DNA from: Palleronia salina
GTDB lineage: Bacteria; Pseudomonadota; Alphaproteobacteria; Rhodobacterales; Rhodobacteraceae
Direction of reading: 5' to 3'
Assembly (NCBI RefSeq): GCF_900141995.1
Contig: NZ_FQZA01000003.1
Location: 248,001 to 312,000 of the forward strand
DNA length: 64,000 bases
This document shows positions 8,679 to 17,473 of the stretch, piece after piece. The notes below the pieces were generated by a model. That model did not search any database, was not told the origin of the DNA, and worked only from the letters and a program-made list of their open reading frames with translations. The position numbers and the translations under genes are program-made. Position 1 is the first letter of the stretch. Every line of letters begins with the position of its first letter.

Positions 8679-9242
8679 CTATCCGTCCGTCGCGATGATC
8701 CGGTAGGATCCGCCACCGCGTCGCACCAATGCGAAATCATTATTTTCCGGAGCAGAATAGGACGACTGTTCCATCTTTGCGAGCGCCAAGGTCAGATTTG
8801 CGCGGATGTCGTCACTTTGGCCACTATCGGCTGCGAAGGCGGCGCGGAAGATCTGGCTGGCCTCGGCCACCTGGCCGGTTTCCATCAGCACCACGCCCAG
8901 GTTGTTCAGGGCCGGCACATGCGTCGGGTCCTGATCGACGGCCTGGCGCAGCAGGCGCTCGGCCTGGCCCAGCCGCCCCAGCCGCAGGTTGGCCGAGCCC
9001 AGGGCGGACAGGACCTCGACCGTAGTGCCCCGGTCCGCCGCGCTGCGCAGGTAGGCCTTCAGGGCCAGCTCGTATTCGCCGGCCGCCATCAGGCGGTGTC
9101 CGACCACGAGGCCATCGACGCTGTCGGTGGACCGGTCCACGGCATCGGGCGCAAACACCTGTCCGCCAAACGGCGACTGGCCGCCCGTATCGGAACAGGC
9201 GGCCAGGAAGATCAGTGGCAAAATCGCCGATACGCGCGTCAA
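8679..9242 (-). CDS. tadD: TPR lipoprotein TadD
   Basis: A 187-residue lipoprotein with signal peptide and lipobox LAAC (cysteine at 16). TPR helices follow: AAGEYELALKAYLRSAA, LRLGRLGQAERLLRQAV and MGQ-like LMETGQVAEASQIFRAAF. Its size and its place right behind tadC fit TadD, the TPR lipoprotein needed for Flp pilus secretion in other Tad systems. The only in-frame start near the signal peptide is TTG at 9242, preceded by GAGG at a distance of five bases. The following gene encodes a longer TPR lipoprotein. Confidence 0.82.
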   Translation of the reverse strand: MTRVSAILPLIFLAACSDTGGQSPFGGQVFAPDAVDRSTDSVDGLVVGHRLMAAGEYELALKAYLRSAADRGTTVEVLSALGSANLRLGRLGQAERLLRQAVDQDPTHVPALNNLGVVLMETGQVAEASQIFRAAFAADSGQSDDIRANLTLALAKMEQSSYSAPENNDFALVRRGGGSYRIIATDG

Positions 9243-9249
9243 GTCATCC

Positions 9250-10227
9250 TCAGAGGCTCATCTTTCCCAGCGTCTCGACAATGTTATAGATCGACGGTCC
9301 AAGCAAGATGATCAGCAGCGGCGGCACCGTCAGCATCATGGTGGCCAGCGTCATCTTGGTGGGCAGGGTGTTGGCCTTTTCCTCGGCCCGCATGACCCGC
9401 TTGTCGCGCATCTCGGATGCGTAGACGCGCAGCGCCTCGGCCACCGACGTACCGAAGGCGGCGGACTGGATCAGCACCGTGACGAAGTTCGACACGTCCG
9501 ACACGCCGGCCCGTTCGCCCATGTCCTTGAGCACGGTGGTCTTGTCCTTGCCCGCCTTGATCTCGTGGCTGACCATCGCGTACTCGTCCGCCAGCGCAGG
9601 GTAGCCGGCGCGGATTTCCTTGGAGACGCGCGCGATCGAGTGGTCCATGGACTGTCCCGCCTCGACGCAGACCAGCATCATGTCCAGGCTGTCGGGGAAG
9701 CCGTTGACGATCTGCTCCTGCCGTTCCTGGATGCGCTTCGTGACCCAGTATTTCGGCGCGTAGTAGCCCACGAAGCCGGGGATCAGCGTGGACAGCACCA
9801 TCGACCGGGTCGTGACCTCGGCGCCCATGCCGTTGTTCACCACGGTATAGATCACGCCCAGGATCAGCAGGCCGATGCCCAGCGCGAACTGCGCGAAGTG
9901 GAAGGTGCGCACCGCGTTCTTGCCGCGATACCCGGCGCGGATCAGCTTCATCCGGATGGCCGAGTATTCTTCCTCGTTCTGCGGCTCGAGGAAGTTCGAG
10001 TATTTCTCGAGCTTGTCGTGCTTGCCGCCGATGCGCAGCGCGGGGCCGTTTTTGCCGCCCGATTTCGACGCCTTCACGCTGTCGCGGAACTTGTCCATCG
10101 GGTCGGACTTCTTCTGCAGCAGGAAGGGCAGGGTCAGCAGGATCAGCAGGAAGCCAAGCCCCCCCACGGCGAAGAGCGGCCCCATCGGCCCGAAACGCTG
10201 CACCAGCATGTCCATGACGAATTCCAT
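9250..10227 (-). CDS. tadC: Tad pilus inner-membrane platform protein TadC
   Basis: A 325-residue type II secretion F-domain protein. One membrane segment lies near residue 20, the cytoplasmic helical F domain at about 150-280 (DSLDMMLVCVEAGQSMDHSI, YAMVSHEIKAGKDKTTVLKD), and hydrophobic segments at about 115-150 and near the C terminus. Together with TadB it forms the membrane base that the TadA ATPase drives. It follows tadB by ten bases, the standard order tadA-tadB-tadC. Confidence 0.92.
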   Translation of the reverse strand: MEFVMDMLVQRFGPMGPLFAVGGLGFLLILLTLPFLLQKKSDPMDKFRDSVKASKSGGKNGPALRIGGKHDKLEKYSNFLEPQNEEEYSAIRMKLIRAGYRGKNAVRTFHFAQFALGIGLLILGVIYTVVNNGMGAEVTTRSMVLSTLIPGFVGYYAPKYWVTKRIQERQEQIVNGFPDSLDMMLVCVEAGQSMDHSIARVSKEIRAGYPALADEYAMVSHEIKAGKDKTTVLKDMGERAGVSDVSNFVTVLIQSAAFGTSVAEALRVYASEMRDKRVMRAEEKANTLPTKMTLATMMLTVPPLLIILLGPSIYNIVETLGKMSL

Positions 10228-10237
10228 GGCGGGTTCC

Positions 10238-11203
10238 TCAGACCTTGATGTTCACGAGCGCCTTCATCACGAAGATGTTGGCGACCAGGAAGGCGGCGAC
10301 GACCAGGCAGGCGGGGATGAAATACGCCGTCTCCTTCACGTCGTCGTAGTAGTTGGGCTGGATCACGTTGATCATCACCAGCGCGCCCAGCGGGAAGACC
10401 GACAGGAACATGCCGGACCACTTGGCCTCGGCGGTGATGGCCTTCACGCGGCGGAACAGCTTGAAGCGCGACCGGATCACCTTGGCCAGGCCGTAGAGCA
10501 CTTCGGCCAGGTTGCCGCCCGATTGCTGCTGGATGGTGACCGCCACGGCAAGGAAGCGAAGGTCCTGCATGTCCAGCCGTTCGGCCATGGCCTTCAGGGC
10601 CTCGCCCACGTCGCGCCCGTAGGCGGATTCGTCCGCGATGACGCCCATTTCGGACCCCAGCGGGTCGGGCGTTTCCTTGGCCACCGCCGCCAGCGCGCTG
10701 CTGAACGGGTGGCCCACGCGCAGCGACCGGACCATCAGCTCGACCGCGTCGGGCAGCTGTTCCTCGATCAGGGCCATGCGCTTCTTGGCCTTGTTGTTCA
10801 CCCAGACGAAGACGCCGCCCACGCCCATGGCGATGGAGACGGCGATGCGGATGGGGGTCGAGGCCTCGGTCGCCTGCGTCAGGCCGACATAGGCCACGGT
10901 CGCCAGGACCACCATCACCATGACCAGCTGCGTCGGCGTGAAGGCGATGTTGGCCTTCTGCGCCTTCACCGCCAGCAGCGAATACAGCGGCACCTTCTGG
11001 CTTTGCATGTGCTGGCTCATCTCCTTGCGGAGCTGATCCAGGACCTGTTCGCGGGCCTTGCCCTTCTCGAGCATTTCCAGCCGGCGGTTCACCCGGCTGT
11101 TGAGGCTGATCGACTTGCCGAAGACGGTCAGGTAGATCCCTTCGACCAGCACGAGGACGGCGACGAAAATCAGGCCGTAGATGACGGGTTCAGCGCTGAG
11201 CAT
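10238..11203 (-). CDS. tadB: Tad pilus inner-membrane platform protein TadB
   Basis: A 321-residue F-domain protein of the inner membrane. N-terminal segment VIYGLIFVAVLVLVEGIYL, a positively charged cytoplasmic stretch, two mid-protein membrane segments, the helical core (LPDAVELMVRSLRVGHPFSS, VAVTIQQQSGGNLAEVLYGL) and a C-terminal hydrophobic pair. The ATG at 11203 was chosen over a frame that opens 54 bases earlier inside tadA, because AGGGA lies eight bases upstream and the N terminus MLSAEP leads straight into the membrane segment. It begins five bases after the tadA stop. Confidence 0.92.
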   Translation of the reverse strand: MLSAEPVIYGLIFVAVLVLVEGIYLTVFGKSISLNSRVNRRLEMLEKGKAREQVLDQLRKEMSQHMQSQKVPLYSLLAVKAQKANIAFTPTQLVMVMVVLATVAYVGLTQATEASTPIRIAVSIAMGVGGVFVWVNNKAKKRMALIEEQLPDAVELMVRSLRVGHPFSSALAAVAKETPDPLGSEMGVIADESAYGRDVGEALKAMAERLDMQDLRFLAVAVTIQQQSGGNLAEVLYGLAKVIRSRFKLFRRVKAITAEAKWSGMFLSVFPLGALVMINVIQPNYYDDVKETAYFIPACLVVAAFLVANIFVMKALVNIKV

Positions 11204-11208
11204 CTTGT

Positions 11209-12684
11209 CTATCCCTGAAAAGGCTCGAAAATCTCGTGGGGCAGGTTGTAGCCCCACATCTTGAAGCGATCCGAGAAATGCGAGCGCACGCCGGTCGCGG
11301 TGAAATGTCCGATGATCTTGTTGTCGGGGGTCAGGCCGACGCGCTTGAAGCGGAAGATCTCCTGCATCGAGATGACGTCGCCTTCCATGCCCGTGATCTC
11401 GGTGATCGAGGTCATGCGGCGTGAACCGTCCTGCAGGCGGCTGGCCTGCACGATCAGGTTCACGGCCGAGCTGATCTGCGAGCGCACGGCCTTCAGCGGC
11501 ATCTCGATCCCCGCCATGGCGATCATGTTCTCAAGGCGGCTGACGCCGTCGCGGGCGGAGTTCGCGTGGATCGTGGTCATGGACCCGTCGTGGCCGGTGT
11601 TCATGGCCTGGAGCATGTCGATGACTTCCTCGCCCCGCGTCTCGCCGACGATGATGCGGTCGGGGCGCATCCGCAGCGCGTTCTTCAGACAGTCGCGCTG
11701 GCTGACCGCGCCCTTGCCCTCGACGTTCGCGGGACGGCTTTCCATCCGGCCCACATGGGTCTGTTGCAGCTGGAGTTCGGCGGTATCCTCGATGGTCAGG
11801 ATGCGTTCGGAATTGTCGATGAAGGACGACAGGGCGTTCAGCGTGGTCGTCTTGCCCGAGCCGGTACCGCCCGACACGATCACGTTCAGCCGAGTGCTGA
11901 CCGCGGCTTCGAGATACAGGGCCATTTCCTCGGTGAAGGCGCCGAACTTCACCAAGTCGTCGATGGCCAGCTTTTCCTTCTTGAACTTACGGATCGAGAC
12001 CAGCGAGCCGTCCACCGCGATGGGCGGGACCATGGCGTTGAAACGCGACCCGTCGGCCAGGCGGGCGTCGACGTAAGGGTTCGATTCGTCGACGCGCCGG
12101 CCCACGGCGCTGACGATCTTGTCGATGATGCGCAGCAGGTGACGTTCGTCCTTGAAGGTGATGTCGGTCAGCTGCAGCTTGCCGTTGCGTTCGACGAAGA
12201 TCTGCTGCGGCCCGTTCACCAGGATATCGTTGACCGACTCGTCCTTCAGAAGCGTCTCAAGCGGGCCGAGGCCCTTCACCTCGTCGAACAGGTCCTGGTT
12301 CAGCGTGGTGCGTTCCTCTCGGTTCAGCACGACGCCCATCTCGTTCAGCGATTCGCTGACAATCTCGTTGATCTCGGATTTCAGATCCTGGTCCGACGCG
12401 GTTTCCAGCGCCGACAGGTTCAGGTTGTCCAAGAGCTCCTTGTGGAGGCTGACCTTGATGTCCGATAGCCGTTCCTTGCGCCGCTTTTCCTTGTCCACCG
12501 GCTCGGCCCGGGCGGGCGCGGCCTTGGCGGGGCGGTTGGCCGCCGTCTTGGCCTGCGGCTTGGCCGCGGCGGGCGCATCCACGGGTTCGAGCTTGGCCAG
12601 CTTGGTCGCGGCCTTGGCCAGCGGCGCGGGCGCCGCGTCGCTTTCGACCTTGGTGGCGGGGGTTTTCTTGTAGCGGGAGAACAT
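11209..12684 (-). CDS. cpaF: Tad pilus secretion ATPase CpaF/TadA
   Basis: A 491-residue hexameric ATPase of the type II/IV secretion family that powers Flp pilus assembly. The first ~85 residues are an Ala/Lys/Pro-rich, likely disordered tether. The catalytic core shows Walker A GGTGSGKTTTLNAL (about 275), the Asp box DTAELQLQQTHVGRMESRP, Walker B IIVGETRGEEVIDM and the His box GHDGSMTTIHANS. It follows cpaE by 14 bases and precedes tadB by five. The length is normal for CpaF apart from the long N-terminal tail. Confidence 0.95.
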   Translation of the reverse strand: MFSRYKKTPATKVESDAAPAPLAKAATKLAKLEPVDAPAAAKPQAKTAANRPAKAAPARAEPVDKEKRRKERLSDIKVSLHKELLDNLNLSALETASDQDLKSEINEIVSESLNEMGVVLNREERTTLNQDLFDEVKGLGPLETLLKDESVNDILVNGPQQIFVERNGKLQLTDITFKDERHLLRIIDKIVSAVGRRVDESNPYVDARLADGSRFNAMVPPIAVDGSLVSIRKFKKEKLAIDDLVKFGAFTEEMALYLEAAVSTRLNVIVSGGTGSGKTTTLNALSSFIDNSERILTIEDTAELQLQQTHVGRMESRPANVEGKGAVSQRDCLKNALRMRPDRIIVGETRGEEVIDMLQAMNTGHDGSMTTIHANSARDGVSRLENMIAMAGIEMPLKAVRSQISSAVNLIVQASRLQDGSRRMTSITEITGMEGDVISMQEIFRFKRVGLTPDNKIIGHFTATGVRSHFSDRFKMWGYNLPHEIFEPFQG

Positions 12685-12698
12685 CGGTCAGAGCCCCT

Positions 12699-13958
12699 TC
12701 AGTTTCCGGTGGCCGCGCTGCGGCTCAATTCATGCGCCGACGCCGCGAGCTTCTGGATTTCGCGGCGCATCGGGTTCTTCTTCGCCGTTTCGGCCAGGGG
12801 CGTTCCCTGGTCGTTGGCTTCGGTCACGGGGCGGCCGCCATCGGGCAGCTGCACCTCGAACGAGATGTCCAGGCTTTCGGCCAGCCGCTTCATCCGGCTC
12901 TTGCCGGACAGGTCGGTGAATTTCGGCGCGCGGTTCAGGACGAAGCGCAGCTTCTCGACCGGCAGATCCTCGGCCTTCAGCGCCCGGATCAGGCGCAGCG
13001 CGTTCTGGGCCGAGCGCATGTCCAGCTCCATCAGCGCGAAATAGACATGGGCCTTCGACAGGACGGTTTCGGTCCACATCACCACGGTCGAGGGCATGTC
13101 GACGATCACGTAGTCGAAGTTCGACGCGGCCACGTCGACGATGCGTTCGATATCCTCGGGGGTGACCAGGTCCAGCGGCAGCATCTCGGCCGGGGCCGGC
13201 AGGACGTGCAGCTTGTCGTTGAAGGGCTGAAGCGCCTGCATGAAGCTTTCGCTGTCCATGCTTTCGGTGTTCTGCAGCAGCTCGAAAACCGCTTCGCGTG
13301 CGGGCAGGTCGAGATAGGTGGCGACGGCGCCCATCTGCAGGTCGAAATCGATCAGGCAGACGCGCGGGGCGTTGTCCTTGTCGACGTTCGCCAGCTCCCA
13401 CGCCAGGTTGACGGCGAATGTCGACGCGCCGGTGCCACCGGCCAGCGACTGGACCGGCATGATGACGCCTTCGCGGTCGCCGGTGGCCTTCAGGCGGGTG
13501 ACGTTCTCGGCCGGTGCCTCGGGCGCCGCAGCCTCGGCGGGCGGCGCGGGCGGTGTGCGCAGACGCTCGATCGCCTCGTGCAATGCGCCTTCGGGCAGGG
13601 GGTAGGGCACGAATTCTGCGGCACCGAGCTTCAGCAGCTGGTGCAGGACCATCGGGCTGACTTCCTCGGCGATGACGATGACCTTCACCTTGCGCTCGGC
13701 GGCGGCGGTCACGAGATCGGCGATCGCGCCGATCTGGTCCTCGTCCTCCTCGTCCATCGCGATGGCGATGAACTCGAGCTGCTCCGCTTCGGGTTGGTTC
13801 AGGAATATCGCGGCGTCGGCATAGGACAGATCGCCCCAGGCCTCGCCCAGTTCCGCTTCCATGTCCTCGATCAGCAGGTCGAAATTCTGAACGTCTCGAC
13901 AGACGGTACAGGCCTGGATCGGGGCAGGCTCGGCGGCTTGCGCTGTTGCGGTCGTCAT
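12699..13958 (-). CDS. cpaE: Tad pilus localisation protein CpaE/TadZ
   Basis: A 419-residue protein with an N-terminal receiver-like domain (about 20-125, without an obvious phospho-acceptor triad) and a C-terminal MinD/ParA-type domain (about 150-400). The nucleotide loop reads SLAGGTGASTFAVNLAWELA: the two lysines of the deviant Walker A motif (KGG-x-GK) are both replaced. VCLIDFDLQMGAV and DYVIVDMPSTV match the A' and Walker B strands. CpaE/TadZ proteins mark the pole for pilus assembly. The start was set at ATG 13958 (MTTATAQ) with AAGGGA upstream; the longer frame adds 18 non-conserved residues. A 190-base gap separates it from the OmpA-like gene, so it may have its own promoter. Confidence 0.9.
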   Translation of the reverse strand: MTTATAQAAEPAPIQACTVCRDVQNFDLLIEDMEAELGEAWGDLSYADAAIFLNQPEAEQLEFIAIAMDEEDEDQIGAIADLVTAAAERKVKVIVIAEEVSPMVLHQLLKLGAAEFVPYPLPEGALHEAIERLRTPPAPPAEAAAPEAPAENVTRLKATGDREGVIMPVQSLAGGTGASTFAVNLAWELANVDKDNAPRVCLIDFDLQMGAVATYLDLPAREAVFELLQNTESMDSESFMQALQPFNDKLHVLPAPAEMLPLDLVTPEDIERIVDVAASNFDYVIVDMPSTVVMWTETVLSKAHVYFALMELDMRSAQNALRLIRALKAEDLPVEKLRFVLNRAPKFTDLSGKSRMKRLAESLDISFEVQLPDGGRPVTEANDQGTPLAETAKKNPMRREIQKLAASAHELSRSAATGN

Positions 13959-14148
13959 GAACTCACGTCCCTTACCAAGATCCGGGCTGACACCGTCGCG
14001 GCCGTGGCGCACGAGGGTGCCGGTCTTTGCCCTTTGCCACCCGAAAGACGTGGTGGCTCCTTGGTTAGGGTATGCCGTTCAAGTGGGGCGACATTGAGAC
14101 GGAAATATCGTAATTATCCGACTTGCGAGAACAGACGCCCGGCGCTGT

Positions 14149-14817
14149 TTACTGTCCCGCACCTTCGATCGACTCGAGGCCCGAGTCGTTATAGGCGAAG
14201 TCCGGCTCGGCGCTTTCCACGTATTCGCGGAAGATTACCTCGGCATATTTGCCGTTCATCAGGGTCGAGCGGCCCCCGGCGAAGCCCGAGACCTCGGTCA
14301 CCGTGCGGCGGTTCGCCCGCTCGCGGCCCTGGGTCACGATCAGGGGCTGTGTTTCCCCGAAGGATACAAGCGCGGCCAGCCGATCGCCGTTCACGCCATT
14401 GCGAACGAGCTCTCGCACGACGGCCTGGGCGCGGCGCAGGCCGAGCGCCTTGTTGTAGGCGTCCGATCCCACCAGGTCGGTGTGACCGTAAACGCGGAAG
14501 GTGACCTCGGGGAACTGGCGGATCCACACGGCCTGCCGGGCGACGGTGGCTTGGGCCTGCGGGCTCAGCGTCGCGCTGTCGAAACCGAAGTTCACGACCG
14601 ACGCGACCTCGTTCGAGAAGCGGTTGTTCAGCCCCTCGATCTGGCTGATGTCGCCGGACTGGACAGCCATGTTGTTGACCACGGCGTTGCCGAAACGGCC
14701 TTCGTCCAGGTCCGCGCCCGCGGGCGTGGCCCAGAGGGTGCGGGCCTTGTAGCCGACCTCGCCGCAGGCGGTGAGCGTCAGTGCAGCGGCCGAGGCCAGG
14801 AGGATCGTGCGCGTCAT
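14149..14817 (-). CDS. OmpA-family outer-membrane lipoprotein of the Tad locus
   Basis: A 222-residue lipoprotein: signal peptide with lipobox LTAC, a linker, and a C-terminal OmpA domain (about 95-195) that binds peptidoglycan. The domain shows FGFDSATLS, VYGHTDLVGSDAYNKALGLR and SFGETQPLI, including the conserved Asp and Arg of the diaminopimelate pocket. It is encoded between the secretin and CpaE, where other Tad loci carry RcpB- or OmpA-type accessory proteins. The ATG at 14817 has GGAG eight bases upstream; a GTG nine bases earlier (GTGA overlapping the cpaC stop) is the alternative start. Confidence 0.85.
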   Translation of the reverse strand: MTRTILLASAAALTLTACGEVGYKARTLWATPAGADLDEGRFGNAVVNNMAVQSGDISQIEGLNNRFSNEVASVVNFGFDSATLSPQAQATVARQAVWIRQFPEVTFRVYGHTDLVGSDAYNKALGLRRAQAVVRELVRNGVNGDRLAALVSFGETQPLIVTQGRERANRRTVTEVSGFAGGRSTLMNGKYAEVIFREYVESAEPDFAYNDSGLESIEGAGQ

Positions 14818-14822
14818 CGGGG

Positions 14823-16271
14823 TCACTCCATCACGTATCCGTAGGACCCCGAGAAGTCCTGTTTCGCCACTTCGGCCGCGGGGCCGGCCTTGGGCGCGTT
14901 GGTGGCGCGGCGCTTGCCGCCCACCACGTCGCCGAAGAGGAACAGCTCGCGCTCGGACGGGACCACCACGCGGTCGGTGGGCAGGGCCAGCGCCTCGCCC
15001 CGGACCGGCGTGACGAGGTGCGCGGTGATGATGATCACCAGCTCGGACTGCTCGCGTTCGTATTCGGCCGAGCGGAACAGCGCGCCCAGCACCGGAACGT
15101 CGCCCAGCCAGGGCACCTGGCCCTTGAGGTCGCGGAAGTCGTCCTGCAGCAGGCCGGCGATGGCGAAGCTTTCGCCGTCGCGCAGTTCGATCGTGGTCTT
15201 GCTCTCGCGGCGCGAGAAGCCGTTGATCGAGAAGCCCGATTGCTGGATGCCGATGGTCGGGTCCAAGCCCGACACGGCGGCCGTCAGTTCGATGTTGATG
15301 GCATCGTTGCCCAGCACGCGCGGGGTGAAGTCCAGCTCGACGCCGAAGGGCTTGTACTCGATGCGGATGGCATTGTCGCCGCTGGCCACCGGGATCGGGT
15401 ATTCCCCGCCCGCCAGGAACGACGCCCGCTGCCCCGAGAGGGCGACGAGATTCGGTTCGGCCAGGGTGCGCACGACGCCCTTGCTTTCCAGCGCCTCGAG
15501 CAGGACGGCGAACCGCAGGCTGCCCGCGCCGAAGCCGATGGCGAACGATCCCTCGGCGTTGTCGTCGCCGACGAAGCCCTGGCCGGTCAGGATGTTGGTT
15601 GCATTGTTGCCGTCGTTTAGGACGCCGTTGGAGCCCAGGATGCCCACGTCGCCGCCCGAGACGTCACCGCCCAGCGCGACCGAGCTTGACAGTTCCTTCG
15701 AGACCGATCGGCTCATCTCGGCGAAGCGGACCTTCAGCATGACCTGCTGCGTGCCGCCCACCATCATCAGGTTCGATACCCGGTCGGGGGCGTACCGGTT
15801 GGCGAGGTCCAGCGCCCGGTCCAGCGCGGTGACGGACGACACGGTGCCCGACAGCACGATGCCGTCATTTGCGGTGCGCACCTCGATCTGTTCGTTGGGC
15901 AGGATCTGGGTCAGCCGCTCCTTGAACTCGCCCACGTCGGGGATGACCTGCACCTCGACATTGGTGATCAGCCGACCCTCGGCGTTCAGCAGGGTCAGCG
16001 TGGTGCGACCCGGTGCCTTGCCCAGCACGTAGATGGTGCGGTCCGACAGGGTCGAGATATCGGCGATGGCCGGGTTCGCGATGGAGAGCTCGGCGAAGGG
16101 CCGGTCCGATTCGACGACCACCGCGCGGTTCATGGGCACCCGCAGCTCGGACGCCGCCGTGCCCTGCATGACGCGCAGCGCCTGGGCGTGTGCGAATGTG
16201 GCAAGAAGAACCGGCGACAGGGCCACCAGGCCCACGACGCACGCCGCCTTGCAGATTTGTCTGATGCTCAT
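14823..16271 (-). CDS. cpaC: Tad pilus outer-membrane secretin CpaC/RcpA
   Basis: A 482-residue secretin with a signal peptide (cleavage near AHA-QA, residue 30). The N-terminal pilus-associated domain reads PFAELSIANPAIADISTLSD, followed by a BON-like stretch with GIVLSGTVSS. The C-terminal secretin domain has GFSINGFSRRESKTTIELRD, VPWLGDVPVLGALFRS and SELVIIITAHLVTP, the usual secretin signature. It would form the outer-membrane channel for the Flp pilus. It is 198 bases downstream of cpaB, a gap that contains a hairpin. Confidence 0.94.
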   Translation of the reverse strand: MSIRQICKAACVVGLVALSPVLLATFAHAQALRVMQGTAASELRVPMNRAVVVESDRPFAELSIANPAIADISTLSDRTIYVLGKAPGRTTLTLLNAEGRLITNVEVQVIPDVGEFKERLTQILPNEQIEVRTANDGIVLSGTVSSVTALDRALDLANRYAPDRVSNLMMVGGTQQVMLKVRFAEMSRSVSKELSSSVALGGDVSGGDVGILGSNGVLNDGNNATNILTGQGFVGDDNAEGSFAIGFGAGSLRFAVLLEALESKGVVRTLAEPNLVALSGQRASFLAGGEYPIPVASGDNAIRIEYKPFGVELDFTPRVLGNDAINIELTAAVSGLDPTIGIQQSGFSINGFSRRESKTTIELRDGESFAIAGLLQDDFRDLKGQVPWLGDVPVLGALFRSAEYEREQSELVIIITAHLVTPVRGEALALPTDRVVVPSERELFLFGDVVGGKRRATNAPKAGPAAEVAKQDFSGSYGYVME

Positions 16272-16391
16272 GTGACCTGCCTCTCTGAGTCACGGATGGG
16301 ACAGGTCTTTTTGCCCGTCTTTTGACGCACCATGCGCGCAAAGCCATTCTCGATCAAGAATCAGGGCTTTGCGCGAAGGTCTTGATGTGCG

Positions 16392-16437
16392 AAAGGCGCA
16401 ACACCTGTGACCGGGTGCCGCGCCTTTGATCTGTTGT
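16392..16437 (-). other. Inverted repeat in the cpaB-cpaC gap
   Basis: An eight-base perfect stem (AAAGGCGC / GCGCCTTT) encloses about 30 bases that can pair further (CACC / GGTG). It lies in the 198-base gap between cpaB and cpaC. No clear T tract follows on the minus strand, so partial termination, a processing site or chance are all possible. The rest of the gap shows nothing I can name. Confidence 0.3.
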
Positions 16438-16469
16438 CTGATGCGCGCCGCCGGGCGCCGCCGTATCGA

Positions 16470-17321
16470 TCAGTTGGTGCAGGGGATCGGGATCTCGATC
16501 ACCTCGGCGCCGCGGCGGGTGCGGATCGTGCAGACCTGCTCTTCCTTCACCTCGACCCGCTTTTCTTCAACGATGCCAAGCAGTTCACGCTGGTCGATCT
16601 CGACGGCCTCGGCCACGCTGTCATCCTCGGCCCCCAGCAGGGCCAGCGACAGCCGCCCGGTGCTCTGGGCCTGGGCCAGGGCCGCGACATCGCGCGGGGT
16701 GGCCTCGACGGTGACCGTGCGTGCCACGGTGGCGCCCGAGCGGTCTTCGTCCGAGGATTGGTCGATGGCGACCAGTTTCACGCCGCTCTGGATCAGCTTG
16801 GTGACGTCCTGACGCTCGGGACCCGAGCTTTTCACGGTGCCGGTCCAGTAGACGTCGACGCGGTCGCCGGGGCGCAGGAAACCCGAAACGCCCGAGGACA
16901 CATCGACGCTGATCGCGAAGGCACGCTTGCCGGGGGACAGCCGGGCGGACACGCCCGCATCCTCGCCGGGTTCGGTGACCTTGACGGCCAGGACGGCTTC
17001 GCCCTGTTCCATGGAGCGCAGGACGCTGCGTTCGATGTTCACGCCCTGGGGAAACATCTCTTCCGCGGTGCTGAACGCGCCTTCGGGGACCGCTTCCTGG
17101 GGGAAGGCCACGAGCTTGATGTCTTCCTGGGTCAGCCGCTCGCCGTAATTGACGGCGCGCGTGGTGACGAAGACCGGCTGCGTCTGGATCGCGGGGCCCT
17201 GGTTCGCCCGCTGCGCGTCCAACGCGGCCTGGTTTGCCGCCATGTAATCCTTGGCCATGTAGACCGCGAAGCCGGCCAGGCCGAGGCCCAGCATCAGCAC
17301 CAATCCGAATACGAGTCGCAT
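16470..17321 (-). CDS. cpaB: Flp pilus assembly protein CpaB/RcpC
   Basis: A 283-residue periplasmic protein with a single N-terminal membrane anchor (LVFGLVLMLGLGLAGFAVYM). A SAF/beta-clip domain follows: TRAVNYGERLTQEDIKLVAF and then RAFAISVDVSSGVSGFLRPG with DRVDVYWTGT, the signature of the CpaB/RcpC family that stabilises the secretin. The ATG at 17321 is preceded by a GGGGGG ribosome-binding site six bases upstream. It is the first structural gene behind the pilin array on the minus strand. Confidence 0.92.
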   Translation of the reverse strand: MRLVFGLVLMLGLGLAGFAVYMAKDYMAANQAALDAQRANQGPAIQTQPVFVTTRAVNYGERLTQEDIKLVAFPQEAVPEGAFSTAEEMFPQGVNIERSVLRSMEQGEAVLAVKVTEPGEDAGVSARLSPGKRAFAISVDVSSGVSGFLRPGDRVDVYWTGTVKSSGPERQDVTKLIQSGVKLVAIDQSSDEDRSGATVARTVTVEATPRDVAALAQAQSTGRLSLALLGAEDDSVAEAVEIDQRELLGIVEEKRVEVKEEQVCTIRTRRGAEVIEIPIPCTN

Positions 17322-17415
17322 GGGAAACCCCCCTTTTCGTCGTCTGGCCCCCGGCGCGCGGTTCTGCGGGCGGGTGACCCAAATACTGTCTCAGTGTCGC
17401 GTGGGATTGCGGCGA

Positions 17416-17438
17416 AATGATGCCATTCGTGCATCATT
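17416..17438. promoter_or_regulatory. 8-bp inverted repeat upstream of cpaB
   Basis: AATGATGC and GCATCATT form a perfect eight-base inverted repeat separated by seven bases, in the 152-base gap between the pilin-like gene and cpaB. It could be a dimeric regulator's operator controlling the pilus assembly genes, or a small hairpin; there is no T tract on the minus strand. Confidence 0.35.
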
Positions 17439-17473
17439 AAGGCGATTGTCGCGGTCCGGGCGGGATTGTTTCT

